Source: Saccoglossus kowalevskii
Lineage: Eukaryota > Hemichordata > Enteropneusta > Harrimaniidae
Reading direction: 5' to 3'
Length of the DNA: 26,751 nucleotides
Assembly: GCF_000003605.2 (NCBI RefSeq)
Contig: NW_003147275.1
Location: 120,968-147,718 of the forward strand
Numbering within the stretch: position 1 is the stretch's first letter; each line of letters begins with the position of its first letter. Shown here piece after piece: positions 1-9,873 of this stretch. The notes under the pieces are model-generated. The model did not search any database. It had not been told where the DNA came from and saw only the letters and a list, made by a program, of their open reading frames with translations. The translations under genes and the position numbers were made by a program.

Positions 1-141
1 CATTGAACACTCAGTTATTATTATTAATATTGGACACCTCACAATTAACATAGAACATATAGCTGTTAACATTTAACATTAAAGCATACCTGTTAAATTT
101 GAACACATAAATGTTAACATTGAATTCAATCCTTCCTTCAG

Positions 142-572
142 AAACTGCACCCTCAGATACATTGCTGGGGTTCTTTAATTAGAATGTATGGGAAAGGGGT
201 ATGTCTGTTGGATAAAGAGAAACAACAAGCTGAGCAGAGTGTAATGGAACTGCAGCAGCATGGCAAGAAAAACAGACCTAATCTTCATATATTGGCAAAA
301 TTGCAAGAAGAGATGAGAAAAATGTATTCAGAGGAGCAGGTAGAAAATTTCACCTCACTTTCAAGTTCTGCATTCTTTATTTTGGATACCTTAAATCAGG
401 CTGTTCACTATGGATATGTGAACCTTATAACATCAAAAACCCATCATGATTTGACTAATTGTACTGTCTTTTGAATCAATTTGTTTTCCAGGATAAGAAA
501 AAGAAAGTCAAGAAATTCCATCCAGGTAATATCGAGAAGCCTTCCACAGCACTTTGTACATTAGATGTCTGA
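142..572 (+). CDS. 3'-terminal two exons of an unrecognised gene (partial)
   Basis: Two coding exons join in phase 0. Exon A is 142-339: the acceptor follows the pyrimidine-rich tract ending at 141 and the donor is CAG|GTAGAA. Exon B is 492-572, with acceptor TTTTCCAG and stop TGA at 570-572. Exon A gives 66 residues and exon B 26. Exon A begins KLHPQIHCWGSLIRMYGKG and continues as a charged, probably helical or coiled-coil stretch (DKEKQQAEQSVMELQQ..., LAKLQEEMRKMYSEEQ). Exon B starts with a basic run (DKKKKVKKFHPG) and ends ...CTLDV. The open frame running past 339 to 474 is intron read-through: the splice sites and the lysine-rich continuation favour the join. I do not recognise the family. 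The 5' exons lie outside the window. The splice model is inferred from consensus sites and matching phase, without transcript support. Confidence 0.6.
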
Positions 573-584
573 ACGCACAATGTA

Positions 585-758
585 CAGGGTTTGCGCTAGT
601 GTCTCGGCAAGACGAGTCCCACTTACCAAATTTTAAGAAATTGAAATTTGACCCTGGATAACTTTCATAGAGATTGGACCCCAGCTTGCCTGAAAAACTG
701 GGTCCCCCTTCAATAATTGGAGTCCGGGAAGCAAAATATGGGGTTAACGCAATCCCTG
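585..758. mobile_element. 174-bp hAT-like non-autonomous MITE in the 3' UTR
   Basis: The ends are imperfect inverted repeats: CAGGGTTTGCGCTAG at the left and the complement of CAGGGATTGCGTTAA at the right, 12 of 15 matching. The element is flanked on both sides by the same 6 bp, AATGTA (579-584 and 759-764), which reads as a target-site duplication. Termini of CAGGG...CCCTG are typical of hAT DNA transposons. Most hAT elements duplicate 8 bp, although clades with 5-6 bp are known. There is no coding capacity, so it would have depended on a transposase made elsewhere. It starts 12 bp after the stop codon of the upstream gene and so lies in that gene's 3' UTR. Confidence 0.7.
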
Positions 759-765
759 AATGTAA

Positions 766-1254
766 TAAGTTGACCTACCTGAATTACAGAATGGTTTCTA
801 ATAAGACAAAGACATTCTAAACTTTTTAAATTGGGTTGGGCTGGTAGGCAGTTGAGAGGAGTTTGATATTTACTTTTTGTATGTTTTTTTAAATAAGTGT
901 ACGTAATGAGATTGATACTGATTAATTCACAGCATACTTGTATTTTTGAAATATGAACCTATTCAGTATCCTGCCTCATTAGTATAATCTTTATTTATGT
1001 AAATTTTAGTCTTGCTTGTTATGTAAGGCAATAGATAAAATACAAGAAGGATTAATTTAATATTTACAAAGAAAATAATTTTGACTCAATTTTATGTGGG
1101 TTGATGAAAATAACTGAAGTATGCATATACCCTGTATCACCCTGAATTTAATGGATTTTTACTGACCCATAATAGTATTAAAGTACTAAACAAGTATTTG
1201 TTTTATCAATAAAATTTGTAACTGTACTCATAAATGAACTGACTAACTTGTGAC
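766..1254. other. gene-free AT-rich stretch
   Basis: No open frame with coding character and no clear repeat was seen. An AATAAA hexamer at 1208-1213 could serve as the polyadenylation signal of the gene ending at 572, but such hexamers are frequent by chance in DNA this AT-rich. Confidence 0.35.
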
Positions 1255-1465
1255 TAGTGTAAAAGGATTAATTAGTCACTGAGTTTTAATTTTGCTTATT
1301 TCGCTAACTGGAAAATGCGCTAAATTAAAACCCAGTGAATATGTAAAATTTAGCATAGAATACATTATCTAAATGGTAAAACCGTGAATTGAAAACCCAC
1401 TGAATATGCGTGAAATGGTAAATCAGTGAAATTTAAAACCAGTGAAAATTAGTCATTTTACAGTA
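1255..1465. mobile_element. 211-bp TA-bounded MITE, copy 1
   Basis: This is the same length as a second copy at 18478-18688, with about 15 differences by eye (roughly 93% identity). The ends are TAGTGTAAAAGG... and ...CATTTTACAGTA; the left end here has diverged from the TACTGTAAA form seen in copy 2. The terminal inverted repeats continue inward for about 37 bp. Inside, the short motif CAGTGAA/CACTGAA followed or preceded by AAACCC recurs four to five times. There is no coding capacity. The TA at each end would fit a Tc1/mariner-type TA target duplication, but the superfamily cannot be assigned safely by eye. Confidence 0.75.
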
Positions 1466-3103
1466 TAGCCATACAAGTCTAGCTGCCTGATTCTGAGATA
1501 AACTAAACCCTAGTTGAGACCTGGTTTGTTCACACATATTTTTCATCAGTAGGTTAAAATTTTGCTACAGGTGAGAACATCCTGGGAATTTTGTTTCTCT
1601 GTTGGGTAACAATTTTAAATTAAAAATGAGAGATTTATATTAATAACGAATTGATTTGTTTATTTCTGGTCATTACTTATCCACATGCGACATTAAATAA
1701 ATTACTGTCTGCATGTATTTAAGCTTAGTAATGGCAAGGTTAACAAGTGTTTCTCCCTCAGAATCAAACAAGGATATAGAAACACCACTTGTAGAAATAT
1801 ATTACAGTACTTCCTTGGTGTCCTAGTGGGCTAATGATATCCTATGTGTAAATTGTGTAAGTTTGTTTTCTGCTCGTCTGTGGCTAGGTTCACGGTAGGG
1901 TTGTTATATCAATGTTGATGTATTTACTACAACTAGTACATTGTACAATGTATTGGTTCATATATTCTAGCCAACTTTTCCTTCAATCCAATGTCACTCC
2001 CACTACCATATTTTCCCTATTAGAAGCACATGTACTAAAAACATAAATGAGTTGGGAGTACACATAAATCCCACTAAAATACAATTGACTTGCATGCTCC
2101 ATAGATATACGCTTCTAATGAATCAAATTTGGTGTAGTGCTTGATGCTGTAATATTTAAACCATTTCTTCACCTACCGTACATGTGTGTATAACCAAACT
2201 TGAATACAAGGGAGATGTTCATTTGTCATGTGTAGTAGCTGCTATAAACTTTGATACCTTTTAATGTGTTCACAAATAATGAGTGAATGTAGCACTATAT
2301 AAACTAAGCTTTTGAAGCACTGTCAGTTCATAGAACAACCTGTCTTAAATCCTATCTGCTTTACTTTAGTATAATTTATGTACCAGCATTGTTTTAATCA
2401 AGATATTATTTTAACTTGAATCATTTTTGATATTTATTTTCTGTGAGTGCATGTCCATATTTTTCTTATGTTATGATGCTCAGATTTTTAGTCATTATAT
2501 TCTTGTGTCATTTGTATACTACGGTATTATCTGAACATTCAATTGTTTAATCTAAAAACAATTTACCTGAATTTAATGTCGAAAATGAGTGTTTTTATTA
2601 ATGCTTAATAAAAACAAAAATATTGCTGTCTAAATTGTTCTTTGACTTGTGTTTTATCTTTGAATTGTATGTGATTTTTTTTTTTTTCAAACAATCAACT
2701 TTTTACCTCTTCATTTTGTCCATAATTTGAATGCAAATTTTGCTATTTGGGGGTATTTTTTTCTGTATTTAAGCTGAATTTTGGACTACATGTATGATTT
2801 CAAATTTACCATTCCTTGCATTGAGCAGTTGTCAATATGATAATGCTGAAAATTACTTTTTGTATTTAAGTGGAATACTTAGGTTGATCTTTTTGTAAAA
2901 CAAACCCCTTAGCTTACTGTTCTATGGTACCTTGACAATATTGATAACTGTATTATTAATAAAGTTTTAATTTCAGTTTTCATGTCATACCTGTAGTTTT
3001 CTGAGGGGACAGGTTTATTATTTTGTAAATCACTGTGTAAACATTGGGTCTGTTTCACTAATCATAATGTTTCTTGTACTTTTTGTACATTTTTTTCTCT
3101 TAT
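1466..3103. other. gene-free AT-rich stretch
   Basis: About 1.6 kb without credible coding sequence. It contains a run of T residues near 2676-2688 and scattered AATAAA hexamers (for example near 2956). No repeat family shared with the rest of the window was recognised. Confidence 0.4.
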
Positions 3104-3220
3104 TACCGTAAAATCTGTATTAGGAGTCACATCCCAAATAATTCAGAACTATAAAATTCACAATTTTTCATGTGTGTAGATGCTCCTATAGCAGAGGCTT
3201 CTAATACAGATATTATAGTA
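3104..3220. mobile_element. 117-bp MITE with TACYGTAAAA-type ends
   Basis: The left end TACCGTAAAATCTGTATTAG and the complement of the right end, TACTATAATATCTGTATTAG, match over about 20 of 25 bp when extended inward. The block ATCTGTATTAG is perfect in both arms. The interior is short, AT-rich and non-coding. The outer TACNGTAAAA motif resembles the end of the 211-bp family at 1255 and 18478, although the interiors are unrelated. The inverted repeats are directly visible; calling it a DNA-transposon derivative is inference. Confidence 0.55.
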
Positions 3221-3735
3221 CTTCAACAAACATGCATTGTGATTTTAATGAAATATATTCTGATTTATTTTGTGTGACATTTTAAGAAGTATACTTATAT
3301 TTTACAGATTCAACCCAATTATGTAATATTACTGTTGAATGAAATGTTCCACTCTGCCTCAGTGACAAATTTTTCATTAATTACCTTAAAGTTAAGCACA
3401 CAGAACACAATAATGTAATGATTCTGTAGGAGTAATTGCATTGCCTTATATGGAGAATATTTTCATTGGAATAAATTTTATGGTATTGTATCATATTTGG
3501 ACATGCTGTATTTCTCAGATATGTGAAATGAATTTTAATATTGCTATTTACTGCTTTTTGTAAGCCAAACACTTTTGATGTGAGTACATTATTTTATGTA
3601 ATGTCAGATTCATTTTCATTATATGATTATATGTATGATACATTTAATTATCACATGAATATATGATATTTCACCATGTCCACAGTTGACTGCACATGTT
3701 TGAATACTGTATCACAAGAATAAATAACCTAGTCT
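3221..3735. other. gene-free AT-rich stretch
   Basis: A weak 63-codon minus-strand frame lies at 3381-3572, but its composition is that of AT-rich noise. No repeat or RNA gene was recognised. Confidence 0.4.
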
Positions 3736-3869
3736 TATAATATGAGGTTATTATGAGTATACACGAAGATAGTACAGCCTTGGGTATTGACCGGCGTGCA
3801 GCGGAGGTCAATGGGCGGTGTACTGTCTGACTGCATACTTTGAGGTATCCTCGTAATAACCTTATTATA
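3736..3869. mobile_element. foldback MITE family, copy A (134 bp)
   Basis: It begins TATAATATGAGGTTATTA and ends ...TCGTAATAACCTTATTATA, so the two halves fold on each other with arms of roughly 50-60 bp. Inside the arms are GTATxC, GCATAC and AGTAC/GTACTGTCTGA blocks. The centre carries ATTGACC-N12-AGGTCAAT, itself an inverted repeat. The same structure recurs at 4133-4284 and, truncated, at 20587-20693. There is no coding capacity. Which strand is the parental orientation is unknown. Confidence 0.75.
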
Positions 3870-4132
3870 AATCTTTAATAGGTATTATTATACATCTGTC
3901 ACTGTAACGCCATAAGTTACAGCGTGCTGTAATCTTTCAGTATTTTACAGGGTATTTTCATCATACTATATTAGGAAATGCGAATTCCAAATATTGGAAT
4001 GATTACGCGCGTAAGCGTCCTCTAATAATAATAATAAAACCAAACATGGCTTTAACCAGGGTTTAACCAGACTCCAAGTTCGCTGATTCTGTTCTAAACA
4101 TTTTGGATTTTGTATTCTTGGAAGGAAATATG

Positions 4133-4284
4133 TATAATAATAAGGTTATTATGAAGATACCTCAAAGTATGCACTCAGACAGTACAACGTCGCATCGACC
4201 TCCACTGCGTGTTGGTCGATACTCCCGATGTACTGTCTTCGTGCATACTTTAAGGTGTCCTCGTAATAACCTCATATTATTATA
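4133..4284. mobile_element. foldback MITE family, copy B (152 bp)
   Basis: Long inverted arms (TATAATAATAAGGTTATTA... and ...GTAATAACCTCATATTATTATA) surround a central segment that matches copy A when read on the opposite strand (ATCGACC...GGAGGTCGAT). It therefore lies in the opposite orientation to copy A, about 260 bp away. A short open frame at 4103-4297 runs through it but is simply the repeat being read through. Confidence 0.75.
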
Positions 4285-4527
4285 TATCCAGAACTGAAAA
4301 CAATAGAATGTACCAATTAATAGAAAGACCAGTATTTGCATTTGATTGACACTTGCATTTTACATGGTGAACTCATTGTTTTGTTTTCATCGGACACACA
4401 TGGTCTATGATGAAAGTAGAATTCTGTCTCTAAGCACAAATATTTGCACAGAGTAAAATGTTTTTCGCTGCAATTTTGGGCTGTTATTCCTTATTAAATT
4501 ATTAGTACCAGTACAAGCTTGAAACAA

Positions 4528-4660
4528 TATATAATAATAAGTTATCACAAAAATACAGTTGTGCATTACAAGATTTTATCAACCTGTGCTACTCATCAGT
4601 CAATATGATCACAGTACTGATTTCTTGCATACTTTGTAGTATTTTTGTGATCACTTTGTA
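4528..4660. mobile_element. decayed relative of the foldback MITE family
   Basis: The stretch starts TATATAATAATAAGTTATCA and ends with GCATACTTTGTAGTATTTTTGTGATCAC. GTTATCACAAAAATAC on the left pairs with GTATTTTTGTGATCAC on the right. The order of blocks (TATAATAATAAG, GTTAT, GCATACTTTG, GTAT) matches copies A and B, but sequence identity is low. I infer an old, diverged copy; an independent inverted repeat cannot be excluded. Confidence 0.4.
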
Positions 4661-6060
4661 ATTTAACTATACTGCATGAACTCTTTTAAACTCAATATTT
4701 TCGTTGTGAATTCTAGTGTTATATCATTTAAGATAGGGATTGAGTGTGGCAAGAACTCTTTATTTCATTTTACTCCTTACAATTTCATTTCAAGATATGT
4801 AAATATTATTACAGTTGATTTCAAGAAATTCCATTAGTTTAGTATGAAATGAATTGAAACTTTTACTCTGAGAGCATTCTTTTCAATACACTATATCTCC
4901 CACAATTGCTGTTGGTATTATTCAACACTCAGCGGAAATAGGTAACCTATTTTCACATAGAAGCTACATTAAAGCAGCAGCTTATGAGAACAGTAAAATA
5001 TAATTAAACTGATCATTATATTAGAATCAAACTGTTTGAATGAATATTGGCTACAAAATGTTATGAGCCATGCTATATTGGGTGAAACTTGATCTGTTCT
5101 CAACCCAGAACACACCCCATGTTTGTCAAGTTTAAGTGCCAAATGCAGAACAACAATATTACTGTATCGTATGGGTTCTGTTGTAATAGCAACTTCTCTG
5201 GAACATGCCTTTTACTGAACTACTAAATATACACAATAATTTAATATTGCAATTGCAAAATCAAGTTTGCCACCATCTACATAACCCGGTTCAACGTGGT
5301 GATGTGAATACTATTTGTTGGAGTCTGGTTGAATACAATGTCTTCAATACTTACCTGAATATAGTAAATGCAATATTTGTAATTGTCTAAGTGGGGTTAT
5401 ATTTTTTAAATGTTGGTATGTTAGTGAATGTAATAAAAACAACTTCATAAAGGTTTTAATGCTATTTGTTTTATGTGCGCGGTAATTAAGATCATATCTA
5501 CAAGGTATGCCATTAGTGAAAAAAAGACTTCAATATTTTCGACCATAGTATTTTTAGTTGCTGGGTTGTCATTATTACCTTGCCCGTATCATGGAAGGAA
5601 AGGTATGTTAAGTGGAAAATGTCTGTCATCGTTGTTATTGTCGTCGTTGTTAATAATTGTTATTGTGTGCACAATAACTTCACAAATTCTATTCCAAAAT
5701 TTTTCAAACTTGGTCACCTAATTCATCAGTATGAAATCTTCCCTTTGTATGAACAACAGATGTGAAAATATCATGCAAAAATTGAGAAAATCTGATAAAA
5801 TATTTTGACTGTTTCTACTTGACTGATCACTGGTGATGCACGTTCAAAGGTCACTGATCCCAGTGGCAATATGCATTCTTGTATGTGTTCAATGAAGCAA
5901 ATCATTTATCTTGTAATATCATTGGTAATGTATCTCCCAAATCCCATGGGAATACTAGACTGGGTTTCAATGCCAATTCATGGAGTGAGAGTTGCTGCAG
6001 TCTGATACACATTTGCAAACCTACCAATAAAATCCTAAAAAGATATCAGATACAGAAAAA
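4661..6060. other. gene-free AT-rich stretch
   Basis: Only short open frames are present (60-82 codons at 5205, 5473, 5580 and 5879), with no recognisable domain, no good start context and no matching splice sites. No repeat family was recognised. Confidence 0.35.
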
Positions 6061-7500
6061 TTAACCTAGGCAAGCTAAAGGCCCCCAGGGTGAAAAAAGT
6101 AAGCTACTTGTGTCCTGGTGAATTCCTAAGCCCAACTCCACAACATGAAGTTACTGTGTGTGTGAGTTTGTAACATTCTGACCCACAATGGTCAGATCAA
6201 GCCTGAGTTCTCTTTCAAGAACCGGCGCAGCCTGAAAAGAGGGCTCTGTGGTAATGAGAAATGGATGTGTTACATAATGTCCAAGACCCAAATGTCAGCA
6301 CATAGTCTAATACTTCACCACCATAAAATTCATGGTAACTTAGAGCTCTCAGATCATGGAGATTATGCATCTTGGCTCTAATTCATCCTGTTGGGTATCT
6401 GCATTTGAGTATGCAATGCTGATTGTATCCAGAACCTGCCAGGAAAGTGTCGTACAACTCTCTGGCTACTGCTGTTTACCCTCTGTGTGGCAGTTGAATA
6501 CGAGTTTGGATGCTGGTGCTCGTTTTCCAGCAATGCCTGAATGCACACTAGGCACAAGTTCCTTCCTGTGTACCAGGAGATGAATTCAACCATGGATGAA
6601 AATAGGGGGGGGCTGGTTTTTCGAGTCTTTGGTTTTTATCCCAGTAGAGGTGGTTTTCAGGCTGACTGACTGTTAAATTATCAGCAAAAGTTTGAGCTTG
6701 TAACTCCTGCCTTAAGCCAAGATGACTAGCATTGAGACTTCTTTGGCTTTAGTTGCAAATTCCTGCATGATGTTCCTAACCAAACTGATCGACAACCCAC
6801 TGGGGATGTTTTCTATCATGGACTGGGCCTTCTACGAGTTGGGGCATAGAGAGATAGAAAGAATATGTCCAGTACACTTTTCCTTCATCGATTTTGCAGG
6901 ACACCAAGGAATATAGGCGTAAAATCATCAACTTCCATGTTAGAGAGCTCACCTGGAAGTAGAGTCTTTACCGCTGAAGCCAGAAGTGGAACAATGTGTA
7001 AACTGCTTCAATGACACAAAATTTACATTTGGAGCATCAAGGCGTCCTCTGCCCAAATGACTGACAATTGGTCACATGACCTGGAGGTAGACATTTCAAT
7101 CAAGTCAAAATCTAACCTAGTTACTGTGTCATGTTCTACAAAACTACTGGTGGAATATCTTTTAGAGTCTCCCTTTTAGACTTGCCATGAAATTAATGGT
7201 TAGTAGCAATTAAACAGTCAAAATCATAATCAGACAATAAACAATGCCCCTGTGGCGATAAATCAGGCAATGCATGTTCTTTCCAATGGCACCACAACCA
7301 TGACAACCATTTTTTCTCAGCCAATTCTTACTGATCGCTATCCAGCTTCTAGGCAACGGAATCCAATTTAACACAAAATTCACATGATGTATGTCGTCAT
7401 CTTTACACATATATTGTTGACAGTCAGAACATCAATATGGCATCTTCATTGATTTCAAAGCCAGAACCTCCAAATTTCCATTTTCTCTCAATAAACCTGA
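6061..7500 (-). pseudogene. less AT-rich patch with broken coding-like sequence, unidentified
   Basis: Base composition shifts towards higher GC between about 6.06 and 7.5 kb. On the minus strand, several open stretches lie in sequence but are cut by stops and frame changes: about 7410-7210, 6900-6780 and 6720-6378, the last holding 71 codons from 6593. Examples are a tryptophan-rich piece (KKWLSWLWCHWKEHALP), KIDEGKVYWTYSFYLSMPQLVEG and GRNLCLVCIQALLENEHQ. Together these look more like a decayed protein-coding element than random sequence, but I cannot name a family, and no terminal repeats or poly-A tail were seen. It may be an old transposon or retrocopy. The call rests on composition and spacing of open stretches only. 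Confidence 0.2.
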
Positions 7501-8319
7501 TGGGTGCTACTATTATATTATTTCCGGGGTTCAACTGGCTGGCAGTAATGAGTCACTACATTATAGAACTTAAAAATACTTAACTTAAACAATAGTGGTA
7601 GTAATTGAATTAGTGCTATAAACAAAACATATTATGCTTTTCCTCTCCCCAAGGACATCCTTCACAAATTGCTGGGGACTTCATTTCTACAGTTCCTCTA
7701 CATCCTCATCTGTTTAGTTATGAATTAAAAGATGCATTATCTTCCATTGGCAGTTATCATCCATTCAGTCATGGATGTAACTGTATTGTACTCCTTCCAG
7801 AGTTTTGTGCTTGTACCCGTATGGATATACCATTCAGACATTTCATTCATTAGATTCATGCTCTGTTATTTGAGGGACAACGGATATATCCACTAATGCT
7901 ACTCAATCTTCGTTTATTACATTATCTGGTCACTCAACTTTGCTAACCAGACCACCAAGAAAGGAGATTAACGATTGTTGTTAAAGGTGGACGATTGTCT
8001 CTACTGGATTAACTAAAGTGAATATTTTTCAAGATGTATTTGGATAGTGGGAATAACGAAAAAACGAGAATATCATCCTGTCAGTTATGTACATATAATG
8101 ATTGTGGTACACATACTGTTTACAATGGTATTCTGGTCTACGGTAATTAATGCACTGATACACTGATACTAGTTCATCATTAGTGATCTGAGTGCATACC
8201 AACTTTTCAATCTTTGAGTATGATCAGTAATCCAGTGGATACTTTATTTAGTTCCACCTGCCAAATGAATCAGAAAGCATACAAGGTATATGAACAGCAT
8301 TGACAAGTGTGTTAAAAAG
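7501..8319. other. gene-free stretch
   Basis: No coding, RNA or repeat feature was recognised. Confidence 0.35.
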
Positions 8320-9060
8320 TGTGTTCAAGGCATCGTATACATGTCAATTTGAATGCATATTCAGCATATATGTCTAGAGAAACCAAATGGTCGCCCATCG
8401 GTCATTATTGTTCGAATCTGAAACACAAGATGTGCACCTGTAACCAAGTATGCCTGGTCACGATACAACAGTTTGAAAAACTGGTACATCTGCAAAAAAA
8501 GGGTTTTTGTGTCTTTTTAAAGAATATGACATGATTTTGAACAAAATGGCTATTCGAAATATTTGTCAATTCCCAAACATAACACAAACCACAGTGTCAT
8601 ATATGATTGTAAACGTTCAACCACATGAGAAGATATATTAATGAGGAATCAGCATAGACATGAATGAAAAATAAAATGGCCGCCAGTTGGCTATTTTTGT
8701 TCGAATTTCAGAATTTCAGAAACATTATGACCATACTATATAAAGTATGAAAAATAAAATGGCCGCTAGTTGGCTATTTTATGACAATATGACATGTGCC
8801 TGTAAAACGAATATGCATGACCATACTATATAAAGTTTGAATACAATTGACCTGTTCCTCTCCGGGAAACGGTTGCAGATGGTTCAAGTATCACAATTTA
8901 GGTCGCTATTCAGCCATATTTGATCAAAAGGTAATGAAAATCGACATACAAATGTAAGTCATCATTCATGGCTTTTATGTTAAATTAGAATGAGATTAGT
9001 GAAAACATATCTGAGAAATGGCAATGAACAAACGAGCGGACATACAGAACTAATTACAGA
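8320..9060. repeat. cluster of degenerate repeats with AAATGGCCGCCAGT core
   Basis: Several diverged units share the order: AAATGGCCGC(C/T)AGTTGGCTATTTTTGTTCGAATC-like core, GACATGxxxATGTxxG, and CATCTGAGAAATGxCxATGxAC. Cores are visible near 8389, 8678 and 8757. A late unit at 8900-9050 carries CATATCTGAGAAATGGCAATG. Two copies of TGACCATACTATATAAAGT lie near 8728 and 8819. The same family, better preserved, occurs at 15400-15985. No coding role is evident; the open frames at 8319-8534 and 8405-8587 are within the repeat. Confidence 0.55.
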
Positions 9061-9460
9061 CTAATAGTCATCAAATGTACACGGCCTTAAAAAAATGGTC
9101 ATTGTTTTGCATTTCATTCTTCCGTTGCCCAGGAAGTTTCAAACCAAATAGCCTTAAGAATAAAACTAAACTAAGCTAAACCGAAGAAAAGCCAATTGGG
9201 CCAATTTCATTAAACTTTGTACCTCCCTCACCTATGTCCTTATGTTCACGTGCACTCGAGGTCATGTTGGTAATTAAAATTTAAGAAAAAATAATAACTA
9301 TTGGGTGTTCATTTCATGTATCGCTCACTATATCTAACTATATGAACTATGTATGACGGACAATGACTTGTAATATAATGCTCAGTTCCCAAATCAATTT
9401 GCCTAATTTGCATAAACATTCAGGAGGCTGAACAATCTGTTTTTATGCTACCTAAAACCC
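9061..9460. other. gene-free AT-rich stretch
   Basis: Nothing beyond AT-rich intergenic sequence was recognised. Confidence 0.35.
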
Positions 9461-9463
9461 TGC

Positions 9464-9494
9464 ATAATAATAATAAACTTTATTGATATCGTAT
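9464..9494 (-). repeat. LINE-tail-like AATAAA plus (TTA)n on the minus strand
   Basis: Read on the minus strand this is CAATAAAGTTTATTATTATT, a polyadenylation hexamer followed by a TTA microsatellite. That arrangement is common at the 3' ends of some non-LTR retrotransposons. The 300 bp that would be the element body (9495-9800) shows no recognisable reverse-transcriptase sequence, so this may be only a simple repeat. Confidence 0.25.
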
Positions 9495-9873
9495 CCTTTA
9501 TAGGATCTTGAGTTAAATTACAATAAAGTGTGGATTAAAGAAAAAACAAGAAAGACAATAAGATAAAATATCATAAAAATGATGATAACATAAAACTTGC
9601 AGATATGCCTTGATATTAATATTGTTGTTTATTGTATATACAAGTTTATGCCTTTCACTGTATGTTTTTCGACCTCCAAATGGTCTCAAAAGTTGGTCTG
9701 GCACATTTGCCGTCCGGATGACACCTGCCCCTTGTCATCTTGGTCTATTATTGTTGAATGTGCATTGTTATTCTAAAGTAAAGTACCCGGATTGAGGAAA
9801 TATTGTGATCGGAGTTGGTGGGTCTGCATTCTACTTTGTTTTAGTGGAGTAACGAGTTGCTACATTGAGTACG

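Noticed and set aside
340-474. Extension of the first coding exon to a stop at 474
   Set aside because: A consensus donor after 339 and an acceptor before 492 join in phase and give a charged continuation; the sequence in between looks like intron.
4103-4297. 64-codon plus-strand open frame
   Set aside because: It runs through the foldback MITE copy B and has no other support.
8400-8720. TTCGAATC-type motifs suggestive of tRNA T-arms
   Set aside because: They belong to the repeat core; no acceptor stem, D-arm or anticodon arm can be formed around them.
9865-9873. A start codon at 9865 for the Ig receptor
   Set aside because: The codon there is TTG. The first ATG in frame is 9874, in a strong context and downstream of an in-frame stop at 9850.
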